Shown: positions 26,705-34,619 of the stretch, one piece after another
Layout of the letters: every line of letters starts with the position of its first letter
Position numbering within the stretch: the stretch's first letter is position 1
From: Saprospiraceae bacterium
GTDB lineage: Bacteria; Bacteroidota; Bacteroidia; Chitinophagales; Saprospiraceae
Length of the DNA: 35,038 nt
Direction: 5' to 3'
Assembly: GCA_020629315.1 (NCBI GenBank)
Contig: JAHDDO010000034.1
Location: 1-35,038 of the forward strand
Notes under the pieces: generated by a model
What the model saw: the letters and a program-made list of their open reading frames with translations, nothing else
Databases searched by the model: none
Told to the model about the DNA's origin: nothing
Made by a program: the position numbers and the translations under genes

Positions 26705-26740
26705 ATAATGGCGGTACAATATTGTATCGCCATTATTATT
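26705..26740 (+). terminator. Rho-independent terminator after the subtilase gene
   Basis: ATAATGGCGGTACAAT (26705-26720) pairs with ATTGTATCGCCATTAT (26721-26736); the only imperfection is one G-T pair. It starts 10 bp after the subtilase stop and runs into TTATT. The inner bases must open to make the loop. Confidence 0.75.
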
Positions 26741-26741
26741 T

Positions 26742-26829
26742 GGGCGATCCACCGACACTTCGGTCGGCGGGCAGGCTATTCGCGACTAGGTCCTTCGGAC
26801 ATCTTCGATCCGCTACTATCCTTATCGCA
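26742..26829 (-). repeat. Degenerate dispersed intergenic repeat, copy B
   Basis: Read on the minus strand, it carries in order TGCGATAAGG (26829-26820), GTCCGAA (26800-26794), CGAATAG (26782-26776), GACCGAA (26765-26759) and ATCGCCC (26748-26742), the same order as copy A near the left end of the window. It includes a small hairpin, CCGAC-ACTTCG-GTCGG (26752-26767). It lies in the gap between the convergent subtilase and YcxB-like genes. The remaining bases up to 26937 hold no gene I can see. Confidence 0.4.
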
Positions 26830-26937
26830 ATGGATGAATAAAGATAGTAGATGAAGGAATAGTTTAATACCTGAAGTTTTTCAATTCGATAGATGTAGCA
26901 ACTTATCAGAAAAGAATAGTGTAGGATTGGTAGTCCT

Positions 26938-27390
26938 TTATTTCATCTTACGCCTAAACAAATCAATATCGCTTTTGCTCAATTTTGAAAGAGGAATAGA
27001 AATGCCAAAAGGCCTGGCTTGTGTAAGGGTCAGCCATATTCTTTCTTTACGTATTTCTATCTTTTGTATCCAGTTCCAATCTTTGGTTTCAATGGCTTCC
27101 TTATTGTTATGCTTGATTATTATTTCATCCTCGCCAAAAGTAACGTCTGCGTCAAAGTTTATACTTCTAGCATAAGCCTTAGCACTTATATATTGAAGCG
27201 GCCAAAGGATTACATTGATCAATAAAAAATACACAATGGCAGACAGGATAGGATGCATTTGATTCATTGGCTTTAGGTATGCTATTAGTAAAGCCAAAAT
27301 CAAATATTTCCAAATAGACCGTTTAAAAAAGAAATAGATTTTTGATCTTAAAATATGGTCAAAGTTCGAAACTAATCGCTGTGTAATCAT
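26938..27390 (-). CDS. YcxB-like membrane protein
   Basis: A 150-residue protein with two adjacent hydrophobic segments (about 27-43 and 48-66) followed by a cytoplasmic beta-rich domain (about 75-140): VTFGEDEIIIKHNN, WNWIQKIEIRKERIWLTLTQ and ARPFGISIP. This layout, two TM helices followed by a small sheet with an aromatic W-x-W-I-x-K-I motif, is that of the YcxB family, whose function is unknown. It stands alone, with a terminator about 80 bp upstream that isolates it from the small gene before it. Confidence 0.65.
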   Translation of the reverse strand: MITQRLVSNFDHILRSKIYFFFKRSIWKYLILALLIAYLKPMNQMHPILSAIVYFLLINVILWPLQYISAKAYARSINFDADVTFGEDEIIIKHNNKEAIETKDWNWIQKIEIRKERIWLTLTQARPFGISIPLSKLSKSDIDLFRRKMK

Positions 27391-27473
27391 AAATGGTGTA
27401 GTCTATTTGTTAGCCTTTCATGATAGGGCGGAATTGCCTCTTGAATGCGATATACAGTATTCATGGAAAGGGT

Positions 27474-27511
27474 AAAAAAGCTAAAGCCAGATAATTAGCG
27501 TATCCGGCTTT
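27474..27511 (-). terminator. Rho-independent terminator of the 18-codon gene
   Basis: On the minus strand, an 11-bp stem (27511-27501 with 27493-27483, one G-U pair) with a 7-base loop is followed by AGC and a T6 run (27479-27474). Outer arms AAAAAAGCTA (27474-27483) and TAGCTTTTTT (27521-27530) can also pair. It begins 22 bp after the stop of the small reading frame at 27534-27590. Confidence 0.75.
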
Positions 27512-27533
27512 ATAGTTTGTTAGCTTTTTTAGG

Positions 27534-27590
27534 CTACCAATTACCGTCTTCTTCGATAATGCCTAACCAGATTAATAGTTCTTTAATCAT
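27534..27590 (-). CDS. 18-residue small protein, unknown
   Basis: ATG at 27590 to TAG at 27534 encodes MIKELLIWLGIIEEDGNW. It has a short hydrophobic helix (about 4-12) and an acidic, Trp-ended tail, so it could sit at a membrane surface. Its own strong terminator begins 22 bp past the stop, which supports a real transcription unit. Upstream, TATTTTTTG lies about 40 bp before the ATG and is one base too long for the TAnnTTTG consensus. A noncoding small RNA ending at the same terminator is the main alternative. Confidence 0.45.
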   Translation of the reverse strand: MIKELLIWLGIIEEDGNW

Positions 27591-27674
27591 AATGTTATAA
27601 TGAAGGTTATAAAATAATTACTTATAAGATACAAAAAATACATCAGTCATTCGCTGCTTTTGTAGATTAGTGTC

Positions 27675-28322
27675 ATGGGGATATTGTATAACCTCTTAAA
27701 ATTCATATTGCTATTGGTTTTGCCTTTTGCATTTTTAATTCGAGGGGCTACCTATTTACATGTTCATCAAGAATGGCCAGCGGTATTCTGTTTGGCAGGA
27801 GCGGCCGTAGCAACGTCTCTAGTCATGTTCATTTACTTTTCAGTTTTTTATGGTAGACTGACAGGGCGCTTCGGTAATTTTGATGCAATGAAGAGAAGAG
27901 CCCTTATAGCTTTTCTCATGGTCGTCATATATGCAATGCACGGGATATTGTTTTTTTCGTCGGAAAACCTGAAATCCAAGGCTCTAAAACAGGAGATGAG
28001 GAGCCTTCATCCCATCTTGAAATTATCTGTATCGACATTGGTCCACTTAGATAAAGATATGATCATTACAGATGCAGCTCGTCAGCCTGAGGATTACAAA
28101 AAGATGGGACTACCTTCTACCAAAAACTCTCTTCATTATAAACAACCCAGCACTAACTTCACACATGCTGTAGATATTAGAACGAAGGGTCGACCAGAAT
28201 GGATTAATCGGACCATTCAGGCTTATTTCGCATTGATGGGTTTTAATACCTTACGACATGGTGGCACTGCAGATCATCTGCATGTATCCTTAAAAAGCCA
28301 TGATTTTCCATATGCGAAGTAA
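27675..28322 (+). CDS. Membrane-anchored M15-like (D-Ala-D-Ala carboxypeptidase-type) peptidase
   Basis: A 215-residue protein with three hydrophobic segments (about 8-24, 37-58, 76-94) and a C-terminal domain (about 105-213). The domain has SLHY (H154), AVDI (D167), GFNTLRHGG and DHLHVSL (H201/H203), matching the zinc-binding pattern of M15/VanY-type peptidases, where His, Asp and His hold the metal. The first His and Asp are 13 residues apart here, against 7 in the usual S-x-H-x2-G-x-A-x-D motif, so there is a six-residue insertion. Likely acts on cell-wall peptides. It lies alone between the small gene and the DUF2200 gene. Confidence 0.6.
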   Translation: MGILYNLLKFILLLVLPFAFLIRGATYLHVHQEWPAVFCLAGAAVATSLVMFIYFSVFYGRLTGRFGNFDAMKRRALIAFLMVVIYAMHGILFFSSENLKSKALKQEMRSLHPILKLSVSTLVHLDKDMIITDAARQPEDYKKMGLPSTKNSLHYKQPSTNFTHAVDIRTKGRPEWINRTIQAYFALMGFNTLRHGGTADHLHVSLKSHDFPYAK

Positions 28323-28438
28323 TCCAATCATTGGAACGAAATCATAATACTTGAAGCGTACATACATCATATCAAGCTTACTTCTTAGCTTTTTTGGAAT
28401 ATGGTTTTTTCCCAATTATGGGAGTCAGAACAATAGTT

Positions 28439-28446
28439 TACATTTG
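28439..28446 (+). promoter_or_regulatory. -7 box of the DUF2200 gene promoter
   Basis: TACATTTG matches the Bacteroidota TAnnTTTG -7 consensus exactly and lies 25 bp before the ATG at 28472, leaving a leader of about 18 nt. No convincing TTTG box was found at the -33 position. Confidence 0.45.
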
Positions 28447-28471
28447 AATAACATACAAAAAAACATGGTAA

Positions 28472-28849
28472 ATGAAAGTTACGATTGAGAAAGAGGAAAA
28501 AGTAGCTAACATGATTTTCGGTACTATTTATCCGCTCTATTTAAATAGGCTAGAAAAAAATGGAAGAACCAAAGAAGAGCTTGATCAAGTTATAAGATGG
28601 TTTACGGGGTATGATCAGAAGACCCTAGAGAAGCACATCGCAAATGAGATCACCTTTAGATCCTTTTTTGCAAAAGCAAAGATTCATGAAAATGCCCACA
28701 TGATTAAAGGGGTGGTTTGTGGGTATAGAATTGAAGAGATAGAAGAAACGTTTACATTGTACAAAGAGTGTAGGCAAATGGAAAAACTGATTGATGAATT
28801 GGCTAGAGGACGGCAGATGGAAAGAATATTGCGGAAAGAAAAAAAGTAG
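28472..28849 (+). CDS. DUF2200 family protein
   Basis: A 125-residue cytoplasmic protein that fits DUF2200 along its whole length: FGTIYPLYLNRLEKNGRTKEE (as a start segment), VIRWFTGYDQKTLE, FRSFFAKAKI, HMIKGVVCGYRIEEIE, and LIDELARGRQMERIL near the end. The family is short, helical and of unknown function. It has a perfect -7 promoter element just upstream and is followed 100 bp later by the DUF202 gene, which has its own promoter. Confidence 0.9.
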   Translation: MKVTIEKEEKVANMIFGTIYPLYLNRLEKNGRTKEELDQVIRWFTGYDQKTLEKHIANEITFRSFFAKAKIHENAHMIKGVVCGYRIEEIEETFTLYKECRQMEKLIDELARGRQMERILRKEKK

Positions 28850-28898
28850 ACAAGTAATACTCATACTTCTCTCCAACGCTAGTTCGTAAAAAAAACGC

Positions 28899-28931
28899 TT
28901 GCTACGCAGCTCTTTAAAATGTGTAGATTTG
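28899..28931 (+). promoter_or_regulatory. Bacteroidota-type promoter of the DUF202 gene
   Basis: TTG (28899-28901) and TAGATTTG (28924-28931) are separated by 22 bp. The -7 box is a perfect TAnnTTTG match, and a start about seven bases later leaves a 12-nt leader before the ATG at 28950. Confidence 0.5.
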
Positions 28932-28949
28932 AACCTTTAAACGAACGCA

Positions 28950-29207
28950 ATGCAGAATAAAGAACTCACCCTTCGAGATCAATTGGCTATAGACCGCACA
29001 CGATTAGCTAATCAAAGAACCCTACTGGCTATGTTGCGGACTGCTTTATATCTTGTCCTAATGTCGCTTACCATTTGGTCATTGAATGCCCTTGAAGATT
29101 TGCGTTGGGTCTCAGGATTGGTTTTGATTGCAGGAATAGTAACAGGTGCTATTGGCCTAGTGTTGTGGAACAATCAACGTAAGCGCATACTCAGAGCATA
29201 TAAATAA
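28950..29207 (+). CDS. DUF202 (YidH-like) membrane protein
   Basis: An 85-residue protein with the DUF202 start pattern DQLAIDRTRLANQRTLLAMLRTAL (positions 10-33, reported in part), in which the A-x-x-R-T-x-L-A-x-x-R-T-x-L-A-x-x-R spacing is clear. Two TM helices follow (about 31-48 and 52-72) and a basic C-terminus (NNQRKRILRAYK). Function unknown; related to E. coli YidH. Confidence 0.88.
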   Translation: MQNKELTLRDQLAIDRTRLANQRTLLAMLRTALYLVLMSLTIWSLNALEDLRWVSGLVLIAGIVTGAIGLVLWNNQRKRILRAYK

Positions 29208-29249
29208 AGGAGTTACATTTTATATAGGAATCGTATCTGGACCGACGTG

Positions 29250-29981
29250 CTACCAAATCAATTCATAATCAGCATATTTATATTTGGCTCTTAGATATTG
29301 TATTTGTCCAATGCTATCTATACGATAACTAGTCCTTTCATTATAGAAATGAAAAGGTCCTACATTAGTGAAATTTTCATTTATCACTAGACTGGAGTGA
29401 TCAACGGAATGTATTTTATTTGCCTTGATTAGTCCTGTGTTTCTATCTATGAAAAATTGCCAAGGTTCTGCTGTCGTTTGGCCCGAAGTTCCTTTTAGGT
29501 ATGTGGCTTGGATCAGATCATATGATAAAGAGTCAGGGAGTTTGGTCTTGCCTAGACTTGATACTATTTCTGGCTCATTAGCTAAGACAAAAGGCAAGCT
29601 TATTATGTACCTGGAGGCGTTGATACTTCGTAAGAAAGAAGGACTAGACTCTAAGAGAAGCTGATTTTTCCAACGGTTTACGTTACCATTTTTGAATAGG
29701 GTAACTATAGTGTCATGGCCTGCGATTTGTTTTATTTCGTAGGTATTATTTTTTTTGTTGAAATCGTGATATTCTATCAGCTTCTTTTCAATAGTACCAT
29801 CTTCTAAGAATAAAGTATAGACCTTGCTGTATTTCAAAGCGGATAACTTGTTCCACTGTTCAATGCCTCCTGTAGCGCTTATGCAATCACTCACCAGCTT
29901 AGGTGCTGAAGGCGCAGGCAATGGGGTGTTGTTGCAAGAAGCAAGGAATAACCATAGTATACATAGAGTAGATAAGCGCAT
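29250..29981 (-). CDS. Lipoprotein, LolA-like beta fold suspected
   Basis: A 243-residue lipoprotein with lipobox LASC (Cys16), followed by a Pro/Ala-rich linker. The mature part begins VSDCISATGGIEQWNKLSALKYSK, a pattern common in LolA/LppX-type proteins of Bacteroidota, and continues as alternating strands (TYEIKQIAGHDTIVTLFKNG; WQFFIDRNTGLIKANKIHSV; YRIDSIGQIQYLRAKYKY). Family assignment is tentative. The ATG directly touches the T-run of a terminator hairpin that closes the upstream oligopeptidase gene, which leaves no room for a separate promoter between the hairpin and the start codon. Confidence 0.7.
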   Translation of the reverse strand: MRLSTLCILWLFLASCNNTPLPAPSAPKLVSDCISATGGIEQWNKLSALKYSKVYTLFLEDGTIEKKLIEYHDFNKKNNTYEIKQIAGHDTIVTLFKNGNVNRWKNQLLLESSPSFLRSINASRYIISLPFVLANEPEIVSSLGKTKLPDSLSYDLIQATYLKGTSGQTTAEPWQFFIDRNTGLIKANKIHSVDHSSLVINENFTNVGPFHFYNERTSYRIDSIGQIQYLRAKYKYADYELIW

Positions 29982-30008
29982 AAAAAAAAGGCGACCCTTG
30001 GGTCGCCT
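29982..30008 (-). terminator. Rho-independent terminator of the prolyl oligopeptidase gene
   Basis: On the minus strand AGGCGACC (30008-30001) pairs with GGTCGCCT (29996-29989) across a 4-base loop, followed by T8 (29989-29982). The stem starts 11 bp after the oligopeptidase stop. The T-run ends at the base before the ATG of the next gene. Confidence 0.85.
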
Positions 30009-30019
30009 CGTTATTTATT

Positions 30020-32182
30020 TTACAGATTTTTGACCCCCATATTATAGAGCGCAAAAGCCCATATATCTGCATACTGTTCAATAATTTTTGAAACAGGAGT
30101 CCCTGCTCCATGACCAGCATTTGTTTCGATTCGGATCAATACCGGATTGTCTCCCTCGTGTTTATCTTGAAGTTCCGCTGCAAATTTAAAGGAATGAGCC
30201 GGCACCACTCGGTCATCATGATCACCTGTTGTAACCAATGTAGCTGGATAAGAAACGCCTGCCTTAACATTGTGAACCGGTGAATATCCTTTTAAGTATT
30301 GGAACATTTCTTCAGATTGTTCGGAAGTTCCATAATCATAGGCCCAACCAGCTCCAGCGGTAAAAGTGTGATACCGTAACATATCCAAGACACCTACCGC
30401 AGGTAATGCTACTTGGAATAGATCTGGGCGTTGTGTCATACAAGCACCCACCAATAAACCACCATTAGAGCCTCCTTGGATACCCAATTTTGACGATTGT
30501 GTATAGTTGTTTGCAATGAGGTATTCAGCCGCTGAGATAAAGTCATCAAATACATTTTGCTTTTGCATTTGTGTGCCTTGATTGTGCCAGTCTTTACCAT
30601 ATTCTCCGCCACCTCTTAAATTAGCAACAGCAAATACACCGCCGCTTTCCATCCATACTGCACGGACGATACTGAATGAAGGTGTCAGACTAATGTTGAA
30701 CCCACCATAGCCATATAGAATGGTAGGGTTGTTTCCATCCAAAGCCAAGCCCTTCTTATGTGTAATAATCATTGGAATTTGAGTGCCGTCTTTTGATGTA
30801 TAGAAGACTTGTTTACTTTCATACATGCTGCCATCAAAGTCAATATCTGGTGACCAGTATTCATCTGATGTTCCGTCATCGGCATTGAAACTATAAATGT
30901 TTCCAGGCGTATGGTAATTAGTAAAGGAGTAGTACAAGGTCTTTTGATCTTTTTTGCCTCTGAAGCCACCTGCTGAACCAACCCCTGGTAAGGCTACATC
31001 TCTGATTAAGCTTCCGCTATAATCATATTGCTTGATCTTAGAGATAGCATCTTGCATGTATTCAGCAAAGATGTATCCACCTCCTGTTGATGGGCTCAAG
31101 ACTTCGCCCGTTTCAGGAATGAGATCAGACCAATTATCAACCGTAGGATTTTGTGCAGTGGTAGTCACTATACGCTTGTTAGGTGCATCTAAGTTGGTCA
31201 CCAAGTATAATTTTGGACCCTCGTTGTCTAAAAGATACGTATCGCTGTCAAAATTGTCAACCAAGGTCACTAACTCTCCTGCAGGATTTTTTAGGTCTCT
31301 TAAGTACAATTCGTTACCTGAAGTAGAATTGCTAGCTGATATGATCAAGTATCGGTCATCTTCTGTGACTTCACCACCTACATATCTTCGCTTATTATTT
31401 TCATCACCACCAAAAATGATAGCATCCTCAGATTGAGGTGTGCCTAGTTTGTGGTAGTATAATTTATGTTGATCTGTTTTGGCACTTAATTCAGATCCAT
31501 CTGGCTTATCATAACTAGAATAGTAAAAACCTTCATTGCCATACCAAGACAAACCTGAGAATTTAACGTCTACTATGGTATCCTCCAGGATCTTCTTATT
31601 AGTAACATCCATAATGATGACCTTACGCCAGTCTGATCCACCTTCAGAAATAGAGTAGGCGAGGATAGAACCATCTTTGGAAAAACTAATGCCTCCTAAT
31701 GATGTCGTACCATCTTCAGAAAAGGTATTGGGATCTAGAAAAACTTCTTCGCCATCTGCGGTTTTTCTGTAGATGACGTATTGATTTTGTAAACCATCAT
31801 TTTTGAAATAATAAGTGTGTTCACCTTCTTTAAATGGTGAACCTAGTTTTTCATAGTTCCAAAGCTTGGTTAAGCGATCTTTTAATGATGTCTTGAATGG
31901 TATTTTATCTAAATAAGCAAAGGTGACATCATTTTGTCGGCTTACCCAATCAGCCGTTTCATCACTCATATCATCTTCTAACCAACGATATGGATCTGCG
32001 ATATCCATTCCGAAGTAGGTATCGACAGTATCACATTTTTTTGTGTCAGGATATTGTATATTCATAGTTGTTGCAGGGATTTCGGGTACTTCAGGAGCAT
32101 CTGGAATGGCAGGCGTTGCCACTTTTTTAGTACATGAAAAAAAACAGCAAATTGAAATCAGTAGGGCTAGTGAAATTCTCAT
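30020..32182 (-). CDS. Prolyl oligopeptidase (S9A), lipoprotein
   Basis: A 720-residue serine peptidase that cuts after proline in short peptides. I chose the ATG at 32182 (not 32218) because it gives a signal with lipobox FFSC (Cys17). A Pro-rich linker leads to the S9A N-terminal segment (DPYRWLEDD), a seven-bladed beta propeller (about 100-430) and the hydrolase domain, with S572 (GGSNGG), D656 (DHDDR) and H691 (AGHGAG) as the triad. The known substrate-binding Arg of DDR is also present. As a lipoprotein it should act in the periplasm or at the surface. Closed by a strong terminator. Confidence 0.95.
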   Translation of the reverse strand: MRISLALLISICCFFSCTKKVATPAIPDAPEVPEIPATTMNIQYPDTKKCDTVDTYFGMDIADPYRWLEDDMSDETADWVSRQNDVTFAYLDKIPFKTSLKDRLTKLWNYEKLGSPFKEGEHTYYFKNDGLQNQYVIYRKTADGEEVFLDPNTFSEDGTTSLGGISFSKDGSILAYSISEGGSDWRKVIIMDVTNKKILEDTIVDVKFSGLSWYGNEGFYYSSYDKPDGSELSAKTDQHKLYYHKLGTPQSEDAIIFGGDENNKRRYVGGEVTEDDRYLIISASNSTSGNELYLRDLKNPAGELVTLVDNFDSDTYLLDNEGPKLYLVTNLDAPNKRIVTTTAQNPTVDNWSDLIPETGEVLSPSTGGGYIFAEYMQDAISKIKQYDYSGSLIRDVALPGVGSAGGFRGKKDQKTLYYSFTNYHTPGNIYSFNADDGTSDEYWSPDIDFDGSMYESKQVFYTSKDGTQIPMIITHKKGLALDGNNPTILYGYGGFNISLTPSFSIVRAVWMESGGVFAVANLRGGGEYGKDWHNQGTQMQKQNVFDDFISAAEYLIANNYTQSSKLGIQGGSNGGLLVGACMTQRPDLFQVALPAVGVLDMLRYHTFTAGAGWAYDYGTSEQSEEMFQYLKGYSPVHNVKAGVSYPATLVTTGDHDDRVVPAHSFKFAAELQDKHEGDNPVLIRIETNAGHGAGTPVSKIIEQYADIWAFALYNMGVKNL

Positions 32183-32261
32183 GTTGTAAATTTTTGCCTG
32201 AAAATACAAAATCATCATTGGCTTTTAGTACAACTATGCGCCTCTCGTATGGTTGAATGGT

Positions 32262-32564
32262 TTAGGGCCTCCGAACTTCAAGCGTTAGGTACAGAAAGTA
32301 AAGAATTATCGGGCTCCCGATCAGCATGTAAAGCATATTGTAGCTTGATGCAGATGATGCTTGTATAAAACTGAGGCAATACAAAAGGACCAATAGAAGT
32401 AAAATCATAAATGTGAATTTGAAAATGCGCGTATATTTTCTTTTACGCAGCTTGTACACTTCTATTTTTTGGATTTGCTCCATGACTTGAACTTCAAGCT
32501 CTTTTGAGTAGAAGTCCAGCTTATTTTCTTGGAATAGTTGCTTTATTTGTTTGTCTTCATTCAT
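32262..32564 (-). CDS. Two-TM small membrane protein, possible anti-sigma partner
   Basis: A 100-residue protein: a charged N-terminal helix region (1-45, MNEDKQIKQLFQENKLDFY...), then two TM helices (about 48-68 and 74-93). Its ATG overlaps the stop of the ECF sigma gene by four bases (ATGA), so the two are co-translated. Position and topology suggest an anti-sigma factor or membrane partner, but it lacks any known anti-sigma motif. Confidence 0.6.
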   Translation of the reverse strand: MNEDKQIKQLFQENKLDFYSKELEVQVMEQIQKIEVYKLRKRKYTRIFKFTFMILLLLVLLYCLSFIQASSASSYNMLYMLIGSPIILYFLYLTLEVRRP

Positions 32565-33112
32565 GATGCTTTACTTTCTTGCTTGGGTTTGAGTAGTGCG
32601 TGTAGATGTTTTCTTCCTCTATGGAGCAAAACTTTAATGTTCGCTTCTGAGAATCCAGTTAAAGCTATGATCTCTTTTATGGTATACTCTTCTAAATAGT
32701 GTAATTGTAAGCAGAGGGCTTCATTAGGAGGTATAACAGCCATGGCTTCTTTTAAGGAGCGATTTTGATCTTGTTTTTCTAAGTGGTTTTCTGCTTCATT
32801 ATTGGTAGATCCCATAAAAGTAGCTCCGGAGCTTGATTCATGATGGTATCTAGTTTTTTGTTTCTTTAGATAGCTAAAGCAATTATTAATGACTATCCGA
32901 CAAAGCCAAGATGAAAAGTTGGATCTATTTTCAAAGCTATCTAATGCTTCATAGGCCTTAATAAAGCTGATTTGAACTATATCTTTTGCATCGGCTTCAT
33001 TCTTTACTATAGCTAAAGCGGTACGCATAGCTACGCTTTGATACTGTCGTATAAAGTAGTTATAGGCTTGATAATCGCCTTTCTTGATCTTCTTTATGTA
33101 CAGATCGTCCAT
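32561..33112 (-). CDS. ECF-type RNA polymerase sigma factor (RpoE-like)
   Basis: A 183-residue ECF sigma factor. Region 2 is at about 10-90, with YNYFIRQYQSVAMRTALAIV, DAKDIVQISFIKAYEAL (2.2) and FSSWLCRIVINNCFSYLKKQ (2.4). Region 4 is at about 120-175, with MAVIPPNEALCLQLHYLEEYTIKEI and GFSEANIKVLLHRGRKHL as the helix-turn-helix. It is the middle gene of a tight operon with a DUF6249-like protein upstream (one-base overlap) and a two-TM protein downstream (four-base overlap). Confidence 0.93.
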   Translation of the reverse strand: MDDLYIKKIKKGDYQAYNYFIRQYQSVAMRTALAIVKNEADAKDIVQISFIKAYEALDSFENRSNFSSWLCRIVINNCFSYLKKQKTRYHHESSSGATFMGSTNNEAENHLEKQDQNRSLKEAMAVIPPNEALCLQLHYLEEYTIKEIIALTGFSEANIKVLLHRGRKHLHALLKPKQESKAS

Positions 33113-33450
33113 TAAGGCTGGCTAGCTTTCTTTAGATTGGAAATCATAAAATAAGATAGGAACAAGCCAAGACCCCCACATAAAAAGATAAATCCAGGAT
33201 ATAGTTCGGGTGTGTCAGGAAAAACGGCACGATTTAGCATAAAGGAAATCAGAATACCGGTACCTATGCCCATAGATAATAAGCCTAGCTTAATCCCTGA
33301 GTAATTGCGTGGCCCTATGGGTAAGGCTTGGCCCAATTCTATCTGTTTCATACGTTCGATGTGCCTGCCTTTTAAAGCTGTATAAATGCTTACGCCACCG
33401 ACTACGGTCATAAGTGCGAGTACTGCACCGGGTTCTAATGATAAACTCAT
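33112..33450 (-). CDS. DUF6249-like membrane protein
   Basis: A 112-residue protein with a short periplasmic start (MSLSLEPG), one TM helix (about 9-25), a basic/charged loop (KGRHIERMKQIELGQALP) and two more TM helices (about 50-68 and 80-102). It resembles the DUF6249-type membrane proteins often encoded directly before ECF sigma factors in Bacteroidota (family name from memory). The ATG at 33450 is preferred to one at 33543, which would overlap the patatin gene and add a hydrophilic N-terminus. Its stop shares a base with the sigma ATG (TAATG). Confidence 0.68.
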   Translation of the reverse strand: MSLSLEPGAVLALMTVVGGVSIYTALKGRHIERMKQIELGQALPIGPRNYSGIKLGLLSMGIGTGILISFMLNRAVFPDTPELYPGFIFLCGGLGLFLSYFMISNLKKASQP

Positions 33451-33505
33451 AATTATTGTATTTGCCTCTTTGATACCTTTCGTGGGGTAGAGGTTACAAT
33501 AAGAT

Positions 33506-34402
33506 CTAACTTTTTTTTGAAAATTTTTCTTTGGCTGCATCAAAACCTTCTTGCCACCATCGTTTCATTTGACTGGGATGGAAAACAAAAGAATAGTTAG
33601 TTAGCTTGTCTGGTGTGAAATGAAAGTTCACTTTTACATCTTCATTATAAATGGACTCCAGATGTCCGATCAGAATATCCTGGTAGCACAATTGACTATG
33701 CATAAAACTCATCGTCTTCAATAGGAGATCGAAAATATTGGAAGCTGCCGGAATACCTCCTCTATTATGACGAGGATTTAAAACAATTACATCAATCTCA
33801 GTGGCCCCATGATTAATGGCTTCTTCAATAGGTAGATAATTACCAAACCCCCCATCCGCATATTCGTAGCCATTCTTTTGGACAAGGCTCATGAAAGGAA
33901 CAAAGCTAGTCGAGGCCCACATCCAATCAATGAAATCTTCGTACTCACAATCATGTAAATGTTTGTATACTGTTTTGTTTGTAGAAATATTAGCAACAGT
34001 AACTATGATTTGTTTTCCTAAGGTGCGGATGTGATCAAATCGTTCTGGCGTCAAAATACGTTGAATCGTTTTACGTAAATTATTATGCTCGCCAAACGTT
34101 TTCTTCAGGGTAAGAAATCGAATGAATGAATTGAGGTGGTCAATATTGGCTTTAATAGTGCCGTCTTCTTCAATTTTGACCTTAAAGGGACTTACATCAA
34201 AGATGTCGTGTTGTTGGACATTCGTATAAATGTCTTTTATTATATCGATTTGCTTAGAGGCTAAAAATGGAATTAAAAGACTTCCTGTAGAGCAGGCCAC
34301 GAAAATATCATACTCCCGATTTTCTTCGGCAATCAAGTATTCAGCGAAACCGCCTGCCCAGGCTCCTTTGCTTCCGCCTCCTGATATGACCAATGCTTTC
34401 AT
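33506..34402 (-). CDS. Patatin-like phospholipase
   Basis: A 298-residue cytoplasmic patatin-fold lipid acyl hydrolase. SGGGSKGAW (7-15) is the oxyanion loop, ACSTG (36-40) holds nucleophile S38, and YADGG (181-185) holds D183 of the Ser-Asp dyad. The classic G-x-S-x-G has Ala in place of the first Gly. NPRH and a C-terminal MKRWWQEGFDAAKE are further family-like features. It lies 55 bp upstream of the DUF6249-ECF operon, on the same strand, and may share its transcript. The substrate is unknown. Confidence 0.88.
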   Translation of the reverse strand: MKALVISGGGSKGAWAGGFAEYLIAEENREYDIFVACSTGSLLIPFLASKQIDIIKDIYTNVQQHDIFDVSPFKVKIEEDGTIKANIDHLNSFIRFLTLKKTFGEHNNLRKTIQRILTPERFDHIRTLGKQIIVTVANISTNKTVYKHLHDCEYEDFIDWMWASTSFVPFMSLVQKNGYEYADGGFGNYLPIEEAINHGATEIDVIVLNPRHNRGGIPAASNIFDLLLKTMSFMHSQLCYQDILIGHLESIYNEDVKVNFHFTPDKLTNYSFVFHPSQMKRWWQEGFDAAKEKFSKKS

Positions 34403-34502
34403 CTAAGCCTTTACCTTTCTAACGTCAAATTATACTATAAAGTTAGTCAAATGGGTTGGAGACTTACTCATCAAGGTGTTTAAGAGACATTTCTTGTATA
34501 AA

Positions 34503-34558
34503 AAGCAACATAGACCTTAGGCCTAGTAATTAAAATTGGACCTAAAGTCTATGTTTTT
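34503..34558. terminator. Strong hairpin, bidirectional terminator
   Basis: ACATAGACCTTAGGCC (34508-34523) pairs with GGACCTAAAGTCTATGT (34538-34554), with one mismatch and one bulge over about 15 pairs. T5 follows on the plus strand (34554-34558) and a T-run follows within a few bases on the minus strand (complement of 34500-34504). On the minus strand it lies about 65 bp beyond the stop of the 54-residue gene. Confidence 0.7.
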
Positions 34559-34619
34559 ATATAGCTAGCATCAGAAATTTATCATCTAAAATCTAATGGC
34601 TGAAATCTAGCGTCTTCTA

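Noticed and set aside
28323..28335. Odd palindrome TCCAATCATTGGA after the M15-like gene
   Set aside because: Only 13 bp, next to the stop codon, with no second copy or T-run; likely chance.
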